This document shows, piece after piece, positions 46,156 to 55,256 of a stretch of DNA of 64,000 nucleotides. Every line of letters begins with the position of its first letter. The stretch's first letter is position 1. A model generated the notes under the pieces. It saw only the letters and a list, made by a program, of their open reading frames with translations, made no database searches and was not told where the DNA came from. The translations under genes were made by a program, and so were the position numbers. Source of the stretch: Azotimanducus sp965220185 (GTDB taxonomy: Bacteria; Pseudomonadota; Gammaproteobacteria; Pseudomonadales; Azotimanducaceae); assembly GCA_965220185.1 (NCBI GenBank), contig OZ244807.1:1116001-1180000 (forward strand), given 5' to 3'.

Positions 46156-47505
46156 TTATTCGTCAAACCCAAGCAGGCAGTCCGTTTCCTTGGCGAAAAA
46201 ATCTCGATAGCCTCTCGGTACATTCAGTAGATTCCCGCTCTCATCCAACTGAATGTTGTGTATCTCTACCGAAGTGCCGTTGGGTTCAAAATAAAGTATC
46301 GACACATCCTTTGCGGCCAATTTCCCGCTTCTGACATCAATGCGCACTCGATCAATAATGTAGTCGCTGTGAGTCTCAATGAGAAATCGGTTGCGATGCG
46401 ACTTTGCCGACTTCACAAAGAGACTTGCAAGTTCAGCTTGGCCTCGCGGATGCAAATGAACTTCCGGCTGTTGGAGTAGGAAGGTGGTGCTTTTAGACGA
46501 TGAAATATCGACAAGAATGGGGAGGCTCTGACTCACCCCGTAGCCGGCATCGACAATATTGGAGTGTACTCCAGATCGGACCTTGAACTGTAGTTGGAAT
46601 GGGTCGCTCATGTGCTGTCCTTGCGGACCTCGAACGCGCACATCCGAGAACATGCCAGACTCTTTGCCGAACGTTACCAGATCGTCATGCAAATTCTTCC
46701 ACTCATTTTTGCGACTGCGAGCGAGGCGCATCATGCGCATGGGGATATGCGATCCTTCGGACGAGCTGGTTTCTCGAATCGGGTCATAGGTTCGCTGTCG
46801 CTTGGCGCGCAGCGGTGCGACCGAGACGAGTGAATGGCGTCTCCAATCTAGCAGGCCCCAACTCCCAATGACACGGCGCCTCGGAGCGATGTCCTTCCAC
46901 CATTGAGACATAAACATGCTAAACGCATTCATTGCCGCCCGACTTTCAGTCGTATCTTCCGGGCCGCGATCTCCGCTGGCTGCTCTGCTGAGCATTCGCA
47001 ATGCCTGTTCAATTGAATCGCTTAATTCATATTGCAGATCGCCCACTGAAACCAAGGTTTTTTCCGATCCCGTTTCAGTCACGGTGCAGCACCCGTCATC
47101 GAACTCCCAAGAGACCGAAGAGACGGCTGGCTGAGAACCTTGTTCTCGAAACCCTAGGGTAATCTGCCGATTCCCGCCTCTTGAAGGCGAAAATCCAAGA
47201 CCAATCTTAAACTCCGTGATCTTGCCCGACGGGCCTCGTCGCGCACGGACGATCTCTCTGAATGAACCCATCAGGAATGGATCTTCATTAAAGTCAGGGT
47301 ACGGTCGAAAGTAGAATGGCGCGTCAAGAAGTCGATGAATCGTGTTCAGGCAACCTAGAAATGTGCTCTTGCCGGTGCTGTTCTCGCCGACAAGCAGCGT
47401 AATTGGACGTAATTCGCCCTGCTGCGTTCCTTGAAAGCAGCGGACATCTTGAAGCGAGAGGTGGGTCGTCTGAGAACTCATGGAGTGATTATTATAGTAA
47501 GTCAT
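46156..47505 (-). CDS. AAA/ABC-type ATPase (OLD-like/DUF3696-like) paired with PIN nuclease
   Basis: A 449-aa ATPase of the SMC/Rad50/OLD-like AAA_21 group. Walker A GENSTGKST is at 40-48, the ABC-like signature VDAGYGVSQS at 318-327, and Walker B ends in LLQQPEVHLHP (345-351), where the usual acidic D/E pair is Gln-Gln. The switch His is in ETHSDYIIDRVR (379). The C-terminal FEPNGTSVEIHNIQLDESG region resembles DUF3696. A long insert (50-300) is the likely sensor. No nuclease domain is fused; the downstream PIN protein probably supplies the effector. ATG 47505 and 47481 are both possible starts. It begins 6 bp after the flavodoxin stop. Confidence 0.85.
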   Translation of the reverse strand: MTYYNNHSMSSQTTHLSLQDVRCFQGTQQGELRPITLLVGENSTGKSTFLGCLNTIHRLLDAPFYFRPYPDFNEDPFLMGSFREIVRARRGPSGKITEFKIGLGFSPSRGGNRQITLGFREQGSQPAVSSVSWEFDDGCCTVTETGSEKTLVSVGDLQYELSDSIEQALRMLSRAASGDRGPEDTTESRAAMNAFSMFMSQWWKDIAPRRRVIGSWGLLDWRRHSLVSVAPLRAKRQRTYDPIRETSSSEGSHIPMRMMRLARSRKNEWKNLHDDLVTFGKESGMFSDVRVRGPQGQHMSDPFQLQFKVRSGVHSNIVDAGYGVSQSLPILVDISSSKSTTFLLQQPEVHLHPRGQAELASLFVKSAKSHRNRFLIETHSDYIIDRVRIDVRSGKLAAKDVSILYFEPNGTSVEIHNIQLDESGNLLNVPRGYRDFFAKETDCLLGFDE

Positions 47506-47511
47506 TGCACC

Positions 47512-47982
47512 CTAATACACCCCCGCATCCATCCCAAACGCGAGCGCAGCCCCAAGCGCCTCGGCCTTTTCCAAATCCTCATCCGTCACATCGCCGCGCA
47601 CGATCACCGCTTCCTGCACTTCGTTCATTGGAAAGCCGCGGACGATACGGCGAATCGCAGTGAGTGCGCCTGTGCCATCGTTGCCTGCGCAAACAAAGAT
47701 CGCATAGGGAGGATTCTTGATCTGACCTTCGACGACATAGAACGTGCGGTCAAAAAAGTCCTTCAAGGCGCCTGACATATAGCCAAAGTTCTCCGGTGTG
47801 CCGAAGATCACGCCGTCAGCATCAAGCAAATCCTGCGGCCCGGCTTCAAACGCGGTCTTGAATCGAACCTCAACTGTCTCCACGTCCTCGTGGCTCGCGC
47901 CACTTCGCACGGCCTCGGCGAGCGCCTCTGTGCGCCCGGAGCCGGAGTGGTAGACAATGAGCAGTGTCTTGGACTTGTCCAT
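47512..47982 (-). CDS. flavodoxin family protein / NAD(P)H oxidoreductase
   Basis: A 156-aa flavodoxin-fold protein. The FMN phosphate loop is VYHSGSGRTEALA (about 9-21), the 60s-loop region is IFGTPENFGYMSGALKDFFDR with a Phe/Tyr stacking candidate, and the third contact is FVCAGNDGTGA. It is an electron-transfer or quinone/nitro-reductase-like protein, divergent from the acyl-CoA dehydrogenase gene and six bases upstream of the ATPase on the same strand. It seems to be a chromosomal flank of the island rather than part of it (inference). Confidence 0.88.
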   Translation of the reverse strand: MDKSKTLLIVYHSGSGRTEALAEAVRSGASHEDVETVEVRFKTAFEAGPQDLLDADGVIFGTPENFGYMSGALKDFFDRTFYVVEGQIKNPPYAIFVCAGNDGTGALTAIRRIVRGFPMNEVQEAVIVRGDVTDEDLEKAEALGAALAFGMDAGVY

Positions 47983-47996
47983 GGAGCACATCTTAG

Positions 47997-49736
47997 TTGA
48001 GCGACAACGCGCCTGACACGGTCATCGCGCCCGACACGAGGGGAGGCAATTTATTTGAGTGCGATTCGGCGCTGCAATCGCTGCTCGGCCTGTATCTCGA
48101 CGCCGACATCTACGAGCATTTGCGGCCGTATCTTGCGCGGCTCGGCGAGCTCGCCGCTGGGGAACTTGATGAGGCCGCGTATCTCGCCAACAAGCATCCA
48201 CCTGAACTCGAATCCCGAGACCGGCTCGGTCGCGACCGCCAGCGCATCAACTATCACCCGGCCTATCGGCAGCTCGAAAGAGCCGCGTTCGGCGAGTTCG
48301 GACTGCACGCCATGACCAATCGGCCCGGTGTGCTCGGCTGGCCGCACCGCTTGCCAGCCATCGCCAAGCACGCCTTCACGCTGCTATTCAACCAGGCCGA
48401 GTTCGGGCTTGGCTGTCCCATCAACGTGACTGATTCGGCGGCGCATCTCATCGACACGTTTGCAGACGATGACATGAAGACACGCTTTTTGCCGCGACTC
48501 CTGACTCAGGATATGAGCGAGCTCTGGCAAGGTGCGCAGTTCATCACCGAACAGTTTGGCGGCAGCGATGTCGGGCAGATTGAATCGCGTGCGGTACCGG
48601 ATGGCGATACGTATCGAATCTACGGAGACAAGTGGTTTTGCTCGAATGCCGATGCCGATGTCATTTTGATGCTGGCGCGTCCTGAAGGTGCGGTGCAAGG
48701 CACGAAAGGTCTCGGGCTCTTTGTCGTACCCCGACAACTCGCGCCGGGACAGCCGAACGCCTATCGCATCCTCAAGCTCAAAGACAAGCTTGGCACACGC
48801 TCCATGGCGAGCGGCGAGATTCGATTTGAAGGAGCCATTGGTTACCCGCTTGGCGCGCTTGATCAGGGCTTCAAGTACATGGCTGACATGATCAACCTTT
48901 CGCGCCTGTCGAATGGTGTCAAATCGGCTGCGCTGATGCGGCGCGCCATGCACGATGCCTTGTGTGTCGCGCGCCATCGGCGCGTCTTTGGCGAGCGGCT
49001 GATCGATATTCCGCTCGCGCAGCGCAATCTCCTGAAAATCATGCTTCCCACTGAGCAGGCGCTCAGCATGAGCTTTTTTACTGCCGATGCGCTCGACAAG
49101 TCGGCGACAACGAATCAGGATTCGGCGGTGTTTCGCATCGCGACCCCAGTACTCAAGTTTCGCGCCACGCGCGATGCTCGCCAAGTTGCTGGCGATGCCA
49201 TGGAGATGCGCGGAGGCTGCGGATACATTGATGAATGGATTACGCCGCGCCTCGTGCGCGATGCGCATCTTGGCTCAATTTGGGAAGGCGCGGGCAATAT
49301 CGTCAGCTTGGATGTGGTGGACCGGGCAATCATGCGCGTTCGTGCGGACGAAGCGCTCGAAGCACGCTTGCGCGACCTGCTCGAACCGGTGGGCGACGCG
49401 CTGCCGGACTTTGCTGGGCGTCTCAGTTCCAGCCTGCACGATGTCTTGCGGTTCGCGCGCGAATCGACCAAGGATGCGGATAAGCTCGGCGCCAGAGAAG
49501 CGACATCAGCCTTGTATCACGCGATCACTGCCTGCCTTCTCGCGAATGAAGGCGTGCGACTTTCGCAAACGACCGGCGATGCGAGGCGGCTGTTGCTGTC
49601 AGCGCTGGTGCTCGAGCATCGGCTGGGCGGCCGAGAAATGTTCAGCCCTGTCAATGCGAAGCTCGAAGCGAAGCGAGCGGCATGTTTGCTCTCCGATGAG
49701 CTGCGCGGGCTTGGCGAAGTGTCGGCGTTGCTTTGA
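47997..49736 (+). CDS. AidB-like acyl-CoA dehydrogenase
   Basis: A 579-aa flavoprotein with the AidB layout rather than that of a beta-oxidation dehydrogenase. It has an N-terminal extension with ANKHPPELESRDRLGRDRQRINYHPAYRQL, then QFITEQFGGSDVG, WFCSNADADV, LKDKLGTRSMASGEIRF, GGCGYIDEW and SIWEGAGNIVSLDV, each with a counterpart in E. coli AidB. AidB binds DNA and is induced by alkylation stress; whether this one binds DNA is not shown. The start is TTG at 47997 and is uncertain. Confidence 0.88.
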   Translation: MSDNAPDTVIAPDTRGGNLFECDSALQSLLGLYLDADIYEHLRPYLARLGELAAGELDEAAYLANKHPPELESRDRLGRDRQRINYHPAYRQLERAAFGEFGLHAMTNRPGVLGWPHRLPAIAKHAFTLLFNQAEFGLGCPINVTDSAAHLIDTFADDDMKTRFLPRLLTQDMSELWQGAQFITEQFGGSDVGQIESRAVPDGDTYRIYGDKWFCSNADADVILMLARPEGAVQGTKGLGLFVVPRQLAPGQPNAYRILKLKDKLGTRSMASGEIRFEGAIGYPLGALDQGFKYMADMINLSRLSNGVKSAALMRRAMHDALCVARHRRVFGERLIDIPLAQRNLLKIMLPTEQALSMSFFTADALDKSATTNQDSAVFRIATPVLKFRATRDARQVAGDAMEMRGGCGYIDEWITPRLVRDAHLGSIWEGAGNIVSLDVVDRAIMRVRADEALEARLRDLLEPVGDALPDFAGRLSSSLHDVLRFARESTKDADKLGAREATSALYHAITACLLANEGVRLSQTTGDARRLLLSALVLEHRLGGREMFSPVNAKLEAKRAACLLSDELRGLGEVSALL

Positions 49737-49817
49737 GTCGCTTTGCAGGTGCGGTAGGTCTCGGGTCGCAACATCTGCGTCAATGCTTGTTGAGGTCGGT
49801 GTAGACTAAGCGGAACG

Positions 49818-51152
49818 ATGCACTTGCCTGACAAGAACAAAAGACATCCTGGAATGTGGCGAACCCGTGATGAGATCCTAGAGAGAATTCGATTGGGCGA
49901 GGACGGTGTGCTTGAGTGCAAGGAGGTGTGGTTCGCAGGTACAAAGATTAGCGGTCCGAAGCAAGACGACCTCGCTGACGAGATTGCCGCCTTCGCGAAC
50001 AGCCGTGGCGGACTCTTGATTCTTGGTGTCAAAGATACGCCAAGAACTGTCACTGGCATCCCTTTTGAGCGACTCGATGGAGTCGAGGCTTTGGTGCTGC
50101 AAGCCTGTGAGGATTCGATTGCTCCTGCTGCTGCGCCGTTCATCGAGCGAATCATGCTCCCTAACGCTGCTGGAGAAGATGTCCCCGTCATTCGAATCGA
50201 AGTAGCACGCAGCTTGTCCGTTCATCGAAGTCCGCGCGGCTATCTGCATCGGGTTGGGTCTGCGAAGCGTCAACTAACCCCGGAGTCTCTCGCCCGCTTG
50301 TTTCAGCAACGCAGTCAAAGTCGATTGATACGTTTTGACGAAACGCCCGTGCCCGAGTCCTCAATTGACGATTTAGATGACAAGCTTTGGCGGCGATATG
50401 CCGCTGACTCCGACCTTGATCAGCGCGAGGTGCTGCTCTCGAAGCTTGGCATGGTTGCCGAGGATGACTTCGGCAAGTGGCGACTCACGCTGGCGGGACT
50501 CCTGCTCGGAACACATGCGCCCGAGAAATACGTACCGAATGCGTTTATTCAAGCAGTCGCCTACTGGGGAACCGAGATCAAGGTATCGGATGATTCGACT
50601 TACCAAAAAGATGCCAGAGATATTTTTGGTGCCTTGGACAGGCAAGTCCTAGATGCATGTGACTTTGTGCGTAAGAACATGCAAGTGCCCGCGATGAAGA
50701 GCACCGAGGGAGGGCGGATAGATCTGCCGCAATATGACATCGCCGCAGTATTTGAAGCCGTGACGAATGCTGTCGCTCATCGCGATTATTCGATGACAGG
50801 GAGCAAGATTCGCTTGCGAATGTTCGATGACCGCATCGAACTATCGTCGCCCGGAATGTTGGTGAACTCAATGAGTGCCGAAGCGTTGCCGTACAGGCAG
50901 GCGACTCGAAACGAGACCATTGCCAGCCTGCTCGCTCGCTGCGAAATTGACCATCCGCGCTTGATCCAGCATCGCCGTTACTTTATGGACAGGCGCGGAG
51001 AGGGCGTGCCCTTAATCCTTACAAGAAGCGAGGCGATCTCCGGTCGAAGGCCCGAGTACCGGGTGATAGAAGACTTGGAAGTGATACTGACGATCTATGC
51101 GGCGCGAGAAGAACATGCGGTCGGCGCGACAGCGCCGACCGCATGTGCGTAG
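49818..51152 (+). CDS. AlbA_2 (Schlafen-type) domain ATP-binding protein
   Basis: A 444-aa protein with an N-terminal AlbA_2/Schlafen domain (about 25-160: GVLECKEVW, DEIAAFANSRGGLLILGV, VSRSL-like strand). A central winged-helix-like region follows, and then a C-terminal GHKL/HATPase_c_4-like segment with the hallmark AVTNAVAHRDYS (about 310-321). Proteins of this class are often annotated as RecG-like or transcriptional regulators, and AlbA_2 relatives act as tRNA/RNA nucleases or in phage defence. The last residues are encoded by the arms of a terminator hairpin. No operon partner. Confidence 0.82.
   Translation: MHLPDKNKRHPGMWRTRDEILERIRLGEDGVLECKEVWFAGTKISGPKQDDLADEIAAFANSRGGLLILGVKDTPRTVTGIPFERLDGVEALVLQACEDSIAPAAAPFIERIMLPNAAGEDVPVIRIEVARSLSVHRSPRGYLHRVGSAKRQLTPESLARLFQQRSQSRLIRFDETPVPESSIDDLDDKLWRRYAADSDLDQREVLLSKLGMVAEDDFGKWRLTLAGLLLGTHAPEKYVPNAFIQAVAYWGTEIKVSDDSTYQKDARDIFGALDRQVLDACDFVRKNMQVPAMKSTEGGRIDLPQYDIAAVFEAVTNAVAHRDYSMTGSKIRLRMFDDRIELSSPGMLVNSMSAEALPYRQATRNETIASLLARCEIDHPRLIQHRRYFMDRRGEGVPLILTRSEAISGRRPEYRVIEDLEVILTIYAAREEHAVGATAPTACA
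51114..51145. terminator. bidirectional hairpin inside the 3' end of the AlbA_2 gene
   Basis: A perfect 14-bp stem, CATGCGGTCGGCGC / GCGCCGACCGCATG, with a four-base loop overlaps the last codons of the AlbA_2 gene and lies 18 bp from the stop of the convergent TonB receptor. There is no T tract, but the position suits a shared terminator. Confidence 0.65.
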
Positions 51153-51162
51153 AGCGCGCGGT

Positions 51163-53952
51163 TTAACGGAAGTTCATTCTCAGCGTAGCGCCCACCATTC
51201 TCGGCGGTGCACGGAAGGTGCTGTAGCTGCCGCCTTGCAACACTGAGTTGAACACCAAGGTTCGAATGTGATTGTCGAGCAGGTTTCTCGCCCAGAACTG
51301 GACATCCCACCTGTCATCCTCGGCGCGCAGGCCAAGCTGTAGATTGACGAGGAACTCGCCATTGACCTCTTTTTCCTGCCTTAAATCTGAACCAGTGTTG
51401 TGCGGGCCGCGATAGCCGATGTTGACATTGCCGTAGGCCATCAAGCTGTTGAACGCTGGTCGCTCGGCGAACAGCGAAGTGCTGCCTTGCCATGCTGGCG
51501 CGTGCGTGATTCGCCGGCCTTCAATGTTCTCGAGCGAAGCCCAGTCTTCGAGAAGCGCGTATTCCTGAGCAAGGTAGAGCTCGGTTTCGGTTCGCGGGTC
51601 GTTCAGGTCGTCGCCGTATCTGGCGTCGGCGTAGGTAAGACCGAGGGTCCAGTAGACGTTTTCGGTTAGCACCAAGCTGCTCTCAATCTCGACGCCCCGG
51701 CTGATCATTTCCTTGGTGTTGCTGATCAAAAATCCGGTGCCGGTGAAGGTGTTGAGCTGGAAGTCCTCGAAGTCACTGTAGAAGAGGGCGATATTGGTGG
51801 TCAGGCGACCATCCAAGAACTGGCCTTTCATACCGAGCTCGTAAGCGTTGACAAACTCCGGCTCGAAACGATGGTCGTCATCAAAGAAGGCGCAGTCGAG
51901 ATGCGTGATATTCGGATTGCTGGCGCCGGCGCCTTGCCCGCACTCAAATTGCGTGAGTCCATTCGCGCCTCGTTCATTGCCTGTGGCATCAATGACCGCT
52001 TGCGGCACGTCGCCTGCAAGCCCACTCTCGGTTAAGAACCGAGGGTCGCCGCCAGTCGCAAGGAAGGTGGCAAAAATATCCATCTCGATCGCCTGCTGGT
52101 CGAGATTGAAGCCGCCCGCCTTATAGCCGCGTGAGACGCTGCCGTAGATGTTGATGTCATCATTGAAGGCGTAAGACAGGCTAACCGTGCCAGTCCATTC
52201 CTGCTCTGTTTCATCGTCTTGCCACGACACGTTGTTGCACAGGGAGCCAATGAACACCAAGCCTGTACAGTGGGCTTCGTTGAACTCGTCGCGAAGCATG
52301 GCGGCTAACAGGTCGCGCTCGGAACCTTGTAGCGGGTCAACACCGTTAATGCGCGTAATGGCGTCCTTGGTTTCGTTTGAGTAACGCGCACCAACCGTCA
52401 GCGTGAGCGTTTCAGTGAGATCAAAGGTGTTGTGGGTGAAAATCGACCATCCCTCGGTTTCTTGTCCGTAATCTGCGGAATAGCCATCATGCTCTTGAAA
52501 ATTGGGGCGCCGGGTCATGTCATCACCACCGCGAGTCCCTGACACTGGGTCGTAGGTGCCGAGGCCAGCGCCTGTGGTCGTGCCGAAGGGTGCACTCGTG
52601 AGGGCAGACAAGCCAGCGCCCACACCGCCATCCCATGGCGCCAAGCCGACAATATAACGGCTCAAGTAGCGAGGGCCGTCCTTCGCTAGGCGAATCGCCT
52701 CATCTGTGACGATATCCTCGGTATAAAGGTATGCACCGACCAAATAGCTTGCCCGGTCAGTGTTGAACTGCAATTGCAACTCTTGGGAGAAGTTCTCGAA
52801 GGATTCAGACGTGTATTGTGGCTGCAGGAGGTCGGCACCCGTGAAGTCGATATCTTGGGCCCGGTCAACATCGAACTCGCGATAGGAGGTCAGTGAGGTG
52901 AGGGACAGACTGTCGTTGATAGTCCAATTGAATTGGTTTTGGATGCCCTTGTCCTCAACGACTTCATACGGCGTGAAGTTGATGCCGATGTCATAGGTGT
53001 CGCCGCCCGGCTCCGCTGGCCTGCCCGTCTCAGCCAAGAGGTCGTTGACGACCGCGCCCGGCGGGATTCCGAGGTTGAGAACGCCCCGCGTTGTCGCGCT
53101 CGGCCCCTGCTCGGTGGTGTTGTTGAAGTGGAAATTGGCAGGGCAGCAGTCTTCGTCCTTGTCCGTGTAGTCGACGATGACGCGGTTGTCCCAGTTGTCG
53201 CCCTGCCACAGTAGCTGACCTTTCAGCGTGTAGCGGTCGCGGCCGTCATAGGCATCGTCCTCGGTGTTGTTCTCGTAGTAGCCGTCTCGCTGGTGGTAAT
53301 TGAAACTGACCCGGTAGGCAATTTGATCATTGATCGGGCCGGTGGTGGATGCTTGAACTCTCGCTGATGAGAAATCGCCAGCGCTCAAGGACACATTGGA
53401 TGATCGTTCAAACTCCGGACCCCTGGTGATGATCTGCAAGGCGCCGGCGCTCGTGTTCTTGCCGAACAGCGTGCCTTGCGGGCCGCGCAACACTTCGATG
53501 CGGTCGATGTCAACAAAGTCCGAAAAAGCTTGCCCAGCGCGACTGCGATAGACACCGTCGATGAAGGTGCCGACAGCGGCTTCAAGTCCCGGGTTATTGC
53601 CGGTCGTGCCGACGCCCCGAATCCGCACCGTGCCGCCATTGGATGTTGAGTTGGAACTATAGACCGAGATCGACGGCGAGACTTCTTGCAGGCCGTAGAG
53701 GTCTTGAACGCCTCGTGCTTCCAAGTCTTCTCCCGCAAAAGCCGACACCGCGATCGGGATGTCTTGGATCGACTCTTCCCGCCTTGTTGCGGTGACGATA
53801 ATCTCCTCAACGGAGCTTTGTGCGCCGGATTCAGCCGAAGCCATCGGTGCGAACAGGAAACCAAGGCTCATTGGCACCAGGAGCGCCGACAGGCATAGCT
53901 TTTCCGCTCCGTTGCCCAGCATTTCGCAGCTATTCTTCACAGCTATCTTCAT
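51163..53952 (-). CDS. TonB-dependent outer-membrane receptor
   Basis: 929-aa receptor from the ATG at 53952, which follows a GGGGAG site; the open frame runs upstream to 54369 but lacks any signal there. The signal peptide (about 1-40) ends FAPMASAES. The TonB box/plug is EEIIVTATRREESIQDIPIAVSAF, with VRIRGVGTTGNNPG, RIEVLRGPQGTLFGKNTSAGALQI and the long barrel ending GATLRMNFR. The plug type (SIQDIPIAVS ... GPQGTLFGKNT) is that of the sphingomonad/gammaproteobacterial receptors that are numerous in aquatic strains. The ligand is unknown. It is divergent from the S10 operon. Confidence 0.94.
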   Translation of the reverse strand: MKIAVKNSCEMLGNGAEKLCLSALLVPMSLGFLFAPMASAESGAQSSVEEIIVTATRREESIQDIPIAVSAFAGEDLEARGVQDLYGLQEVSPSISVYSSNSTSNGGTVRIRGVGTTGNNPGLEAAVGTFIDGVYRSRAGQAFSDFVDIDRIEVLRGPQGTLFGKNTSAGALQIITRGPEFERSSNVSLSAGDFSSARVQASTTGPINDQIAYRVSFNYHQRDGYYENNTEDDAYDGRDRYTLKGQLLWQGDNWDNRVIVDYTDKDEDCCPANFHFNNTTEQGPSATTRGVLNLGIPPGAVVNDLLAETGRPAEPGGDTYDIGINFTPYEVVEDKGIQNQFNWTINDSLSLTSLTSYREFDVDRAQDIDFTGADLLQPQYTSESFENFSQELQLQFNTDRASYLVGAYLYTEDIVTDEAIRLAKDGPRYLSRYIVGLAPWDGGVGAGLSALTSAPFGTTTGAGLGTYDPVSGTRGGDDMTRRPNFQEHDGYSADYGQETEGWSIFTHNTFDLTETLTLTVGARYSNETKDAITRINGVDPLQGSERDLLAAMLRDEFNEAHCTGLVFIGSLCNNVSWQDDETEQEWTGTVSLSYAFNDDINIYGSVSRGYKAGGFNLDQQAIEMDIFATFLATGGDPRFLTESGLAGDVPQAVIDATGNERGANGLTQFECGQGAGASNPNITHLDCAFFDDDHRFEPEFVNAYELGMKGQFLDGRLTTNIALFYSDFEDFQLNTFTGTGFLISNTKEMISRGVEIESSLVLTENVYWTLGLTYADARYGDDLNDPRTETELYLAQEYALLEDWASLENIEGRRITHAPAWQGSTSLFAERPAFNSLMAYGNVNIGYRGPHNTGSDLRQEKEVNGEFLVNLQLGLRAEDDRWDVQFWARNLLDNHIRTLVFNSVLQGGSYSTFRAPPRMVGATLRMNFR

Positions 53953-54102
53953 AGCTATTCTCCCCTTTGTGAACACTCTCGTGCGTGAAGTGATATGGTT
54001 GTTGGTCAACCAAAATCCTACACCATTCCGCCGCGCAGTGTGGCGCATGGTGCGATTTTTGGCTCGCCTGCGGCTGCTCGCACGCGAGACATTCAATCCA
54101 AT

Positions 54103-54132
54103 TTGACATGCAATATCCGCCGGGGTTAGAGT
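54103..54132 (+). promoter_or_regulatory. possible S10 operon promoter
   Basis: A perfect -35 TTGACA (54103-54108) is followed 18 bp later by TAGAGT (54127-54132) and a G/C-containing discriminator, about 135 bp before rpsJ. The 314-bp gap between the TonB receptor and rpsJ holds no gene; the long leader would leave room for L4-type autogenous control (inference). Confidence 0.5.
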
Positions 54133-54266
54133 GCACAGTCTTTTTGCCCGAACTGCCGAGGATTCGCGTAAGCGGGTGGGTTGCTGCTGACGCTCAGCGT
54201 GCGCCCACGCCTTCCCCCAATCCTTGTTTCGCGCTTCGGGCAATGCCAATTCTTGAGGAGTGATTC

Positions 54267-54587
54267 TTGGAAAGCGAAGGCATTCGCATACGCCTGAAGG
54301 CATACGACCACCGCTTGATCGACGCATCAACGCGGGAGATTGTTGATGCTGCCAAGCGCACCGGCGCACGCATTCGCGGGCCTATCCCCCTGCCTACGCG
54401 CAAAGAAAAATACACCATCCTCATCTCGCCGCACGTCAATAAAGACGCGCGCGATCAATACGAAATCCGCACTCACAAGCGATTGATCGACATTATCGAC
54501 AGCACGGGCAAGACCGTGGATGCGCTGACCAAGCTTGATTTGGCGGCGGGTGTCGAAGTCCAGATCAGTCTCAAGCAACCCGAGTAA
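54267..54587 (+). CDS. rpsJ: 30S ribosomal protein S10
   Basis: S10 (NusE), 106 aa: 30S head protein and, with NusB, part of rRNA antitermination. The core IRIRLKAYDHRLID and IPLPTRKEKYTILISPHVNKDARDQYEIRTHKR is canonical. The start is a TTG at 54267 after GAGGAG. First gene of a complete S10-spc string; genes for EF-Tu, EF-G, S7 and S12 that usually precede it are absent. Confidence 0.97.
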   Translation: MESEGIRIRLKAYDHRLIDASTREIVDAAKRTGARIRGPIPLPTRKEKYTILISPHVNKDARDQYEIRTHKRLIDIIDSTGKTVDALTKLDLAAGVEVQISLKQPE

Positions 54588-54605
54588 TAGTAGGGCAGCC
54601 GTCAC

Positions 54606-55235
54606 ATGGCCATCGGCATCATTGGAACAAAGCGCGGCATGACGCGCGTTTTTGAAGAGGATGGTCGCAGCGTCCCGGTCACGGTCGTGGAGGTGCAGCC
54701 CAATCGCGTCACGCAGATCAAAACCCATGCAAGCGATGGCTATCATGCGGTGCAAGTCACCACTGGCGAGCGCAAGGCGCAGCGCGTCAATCGTGCGGCA
54801 CAAGGACACTTTTCCAAGGCGGGCACGCTACCTGGTCGAGGCTTGTGGGAGTTCCGTGCATCGACTGAAGAACTGACAGATCTCTCGCTTGGCGACGAAT
54901 GGGGCGTGGACAGATTCGAAGAAGGCCAGCGCGTCAAGGTCACTGGTGTTTCCAAGGGCAAGGGCTTTGCCGGCACCATCAAACGCTGGAACTTCAAGAG
55001 TCAGGATGCCACCCACGGCAACTCGCTCGCGCACCGCGCCGCAGGTTCGATTGGCCAATGCCAGACGCCGGGGCGCGTCTTCAAAGGCAAGAAGATGGCT
55101 GGGCACATGGGCGCGGCTCAGGTGACCGTAAAGAATCTCACCATTGTCCGCATCGATACAGAGAACAACCTGCTCATGATTCAGGGCCCCTTGCCCGGCG
55201 CAGCTTCCGGCGATCTGATCGTCTGTGGACAGTAG
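54606..55235 (+). CDS. rplC: 50S ribosomal protein L3
   Basis: L3, 209 aa, binds 23S domain VI near the peptidyl-transferase entrance. It starts MAIGIIGTKRGMTRVFEEDG and has the loop segment GSIGQCQTPGRVFKGKKMAGHMG that reaches the active centre. Second gene of the S10 operon, 18 bp after rpsJ. Confidence 0.98.
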   Translation: MAIGIIGTKRGMTRVFEEDGRSVPVTVVEVQPNRVTQIKTHASDGYHAVQVTTGERKAQRVNRAAQGHFSKAGTLPGRGLWEFRASTEELTDLSLGDEWGVDRFEEGQRVKVTGVSKGKGFAGTIKRWNFKSQDATHGNSLAHRAAGSIGQCQTPGRVFKGKKMAGHMGAAQVTVKNLTIVRIDTENNLLMIQGPLPGAASGDLIVCGQ

Positions 55236-55256
55236 TCAATAGAAGGCGCGGGCAAG

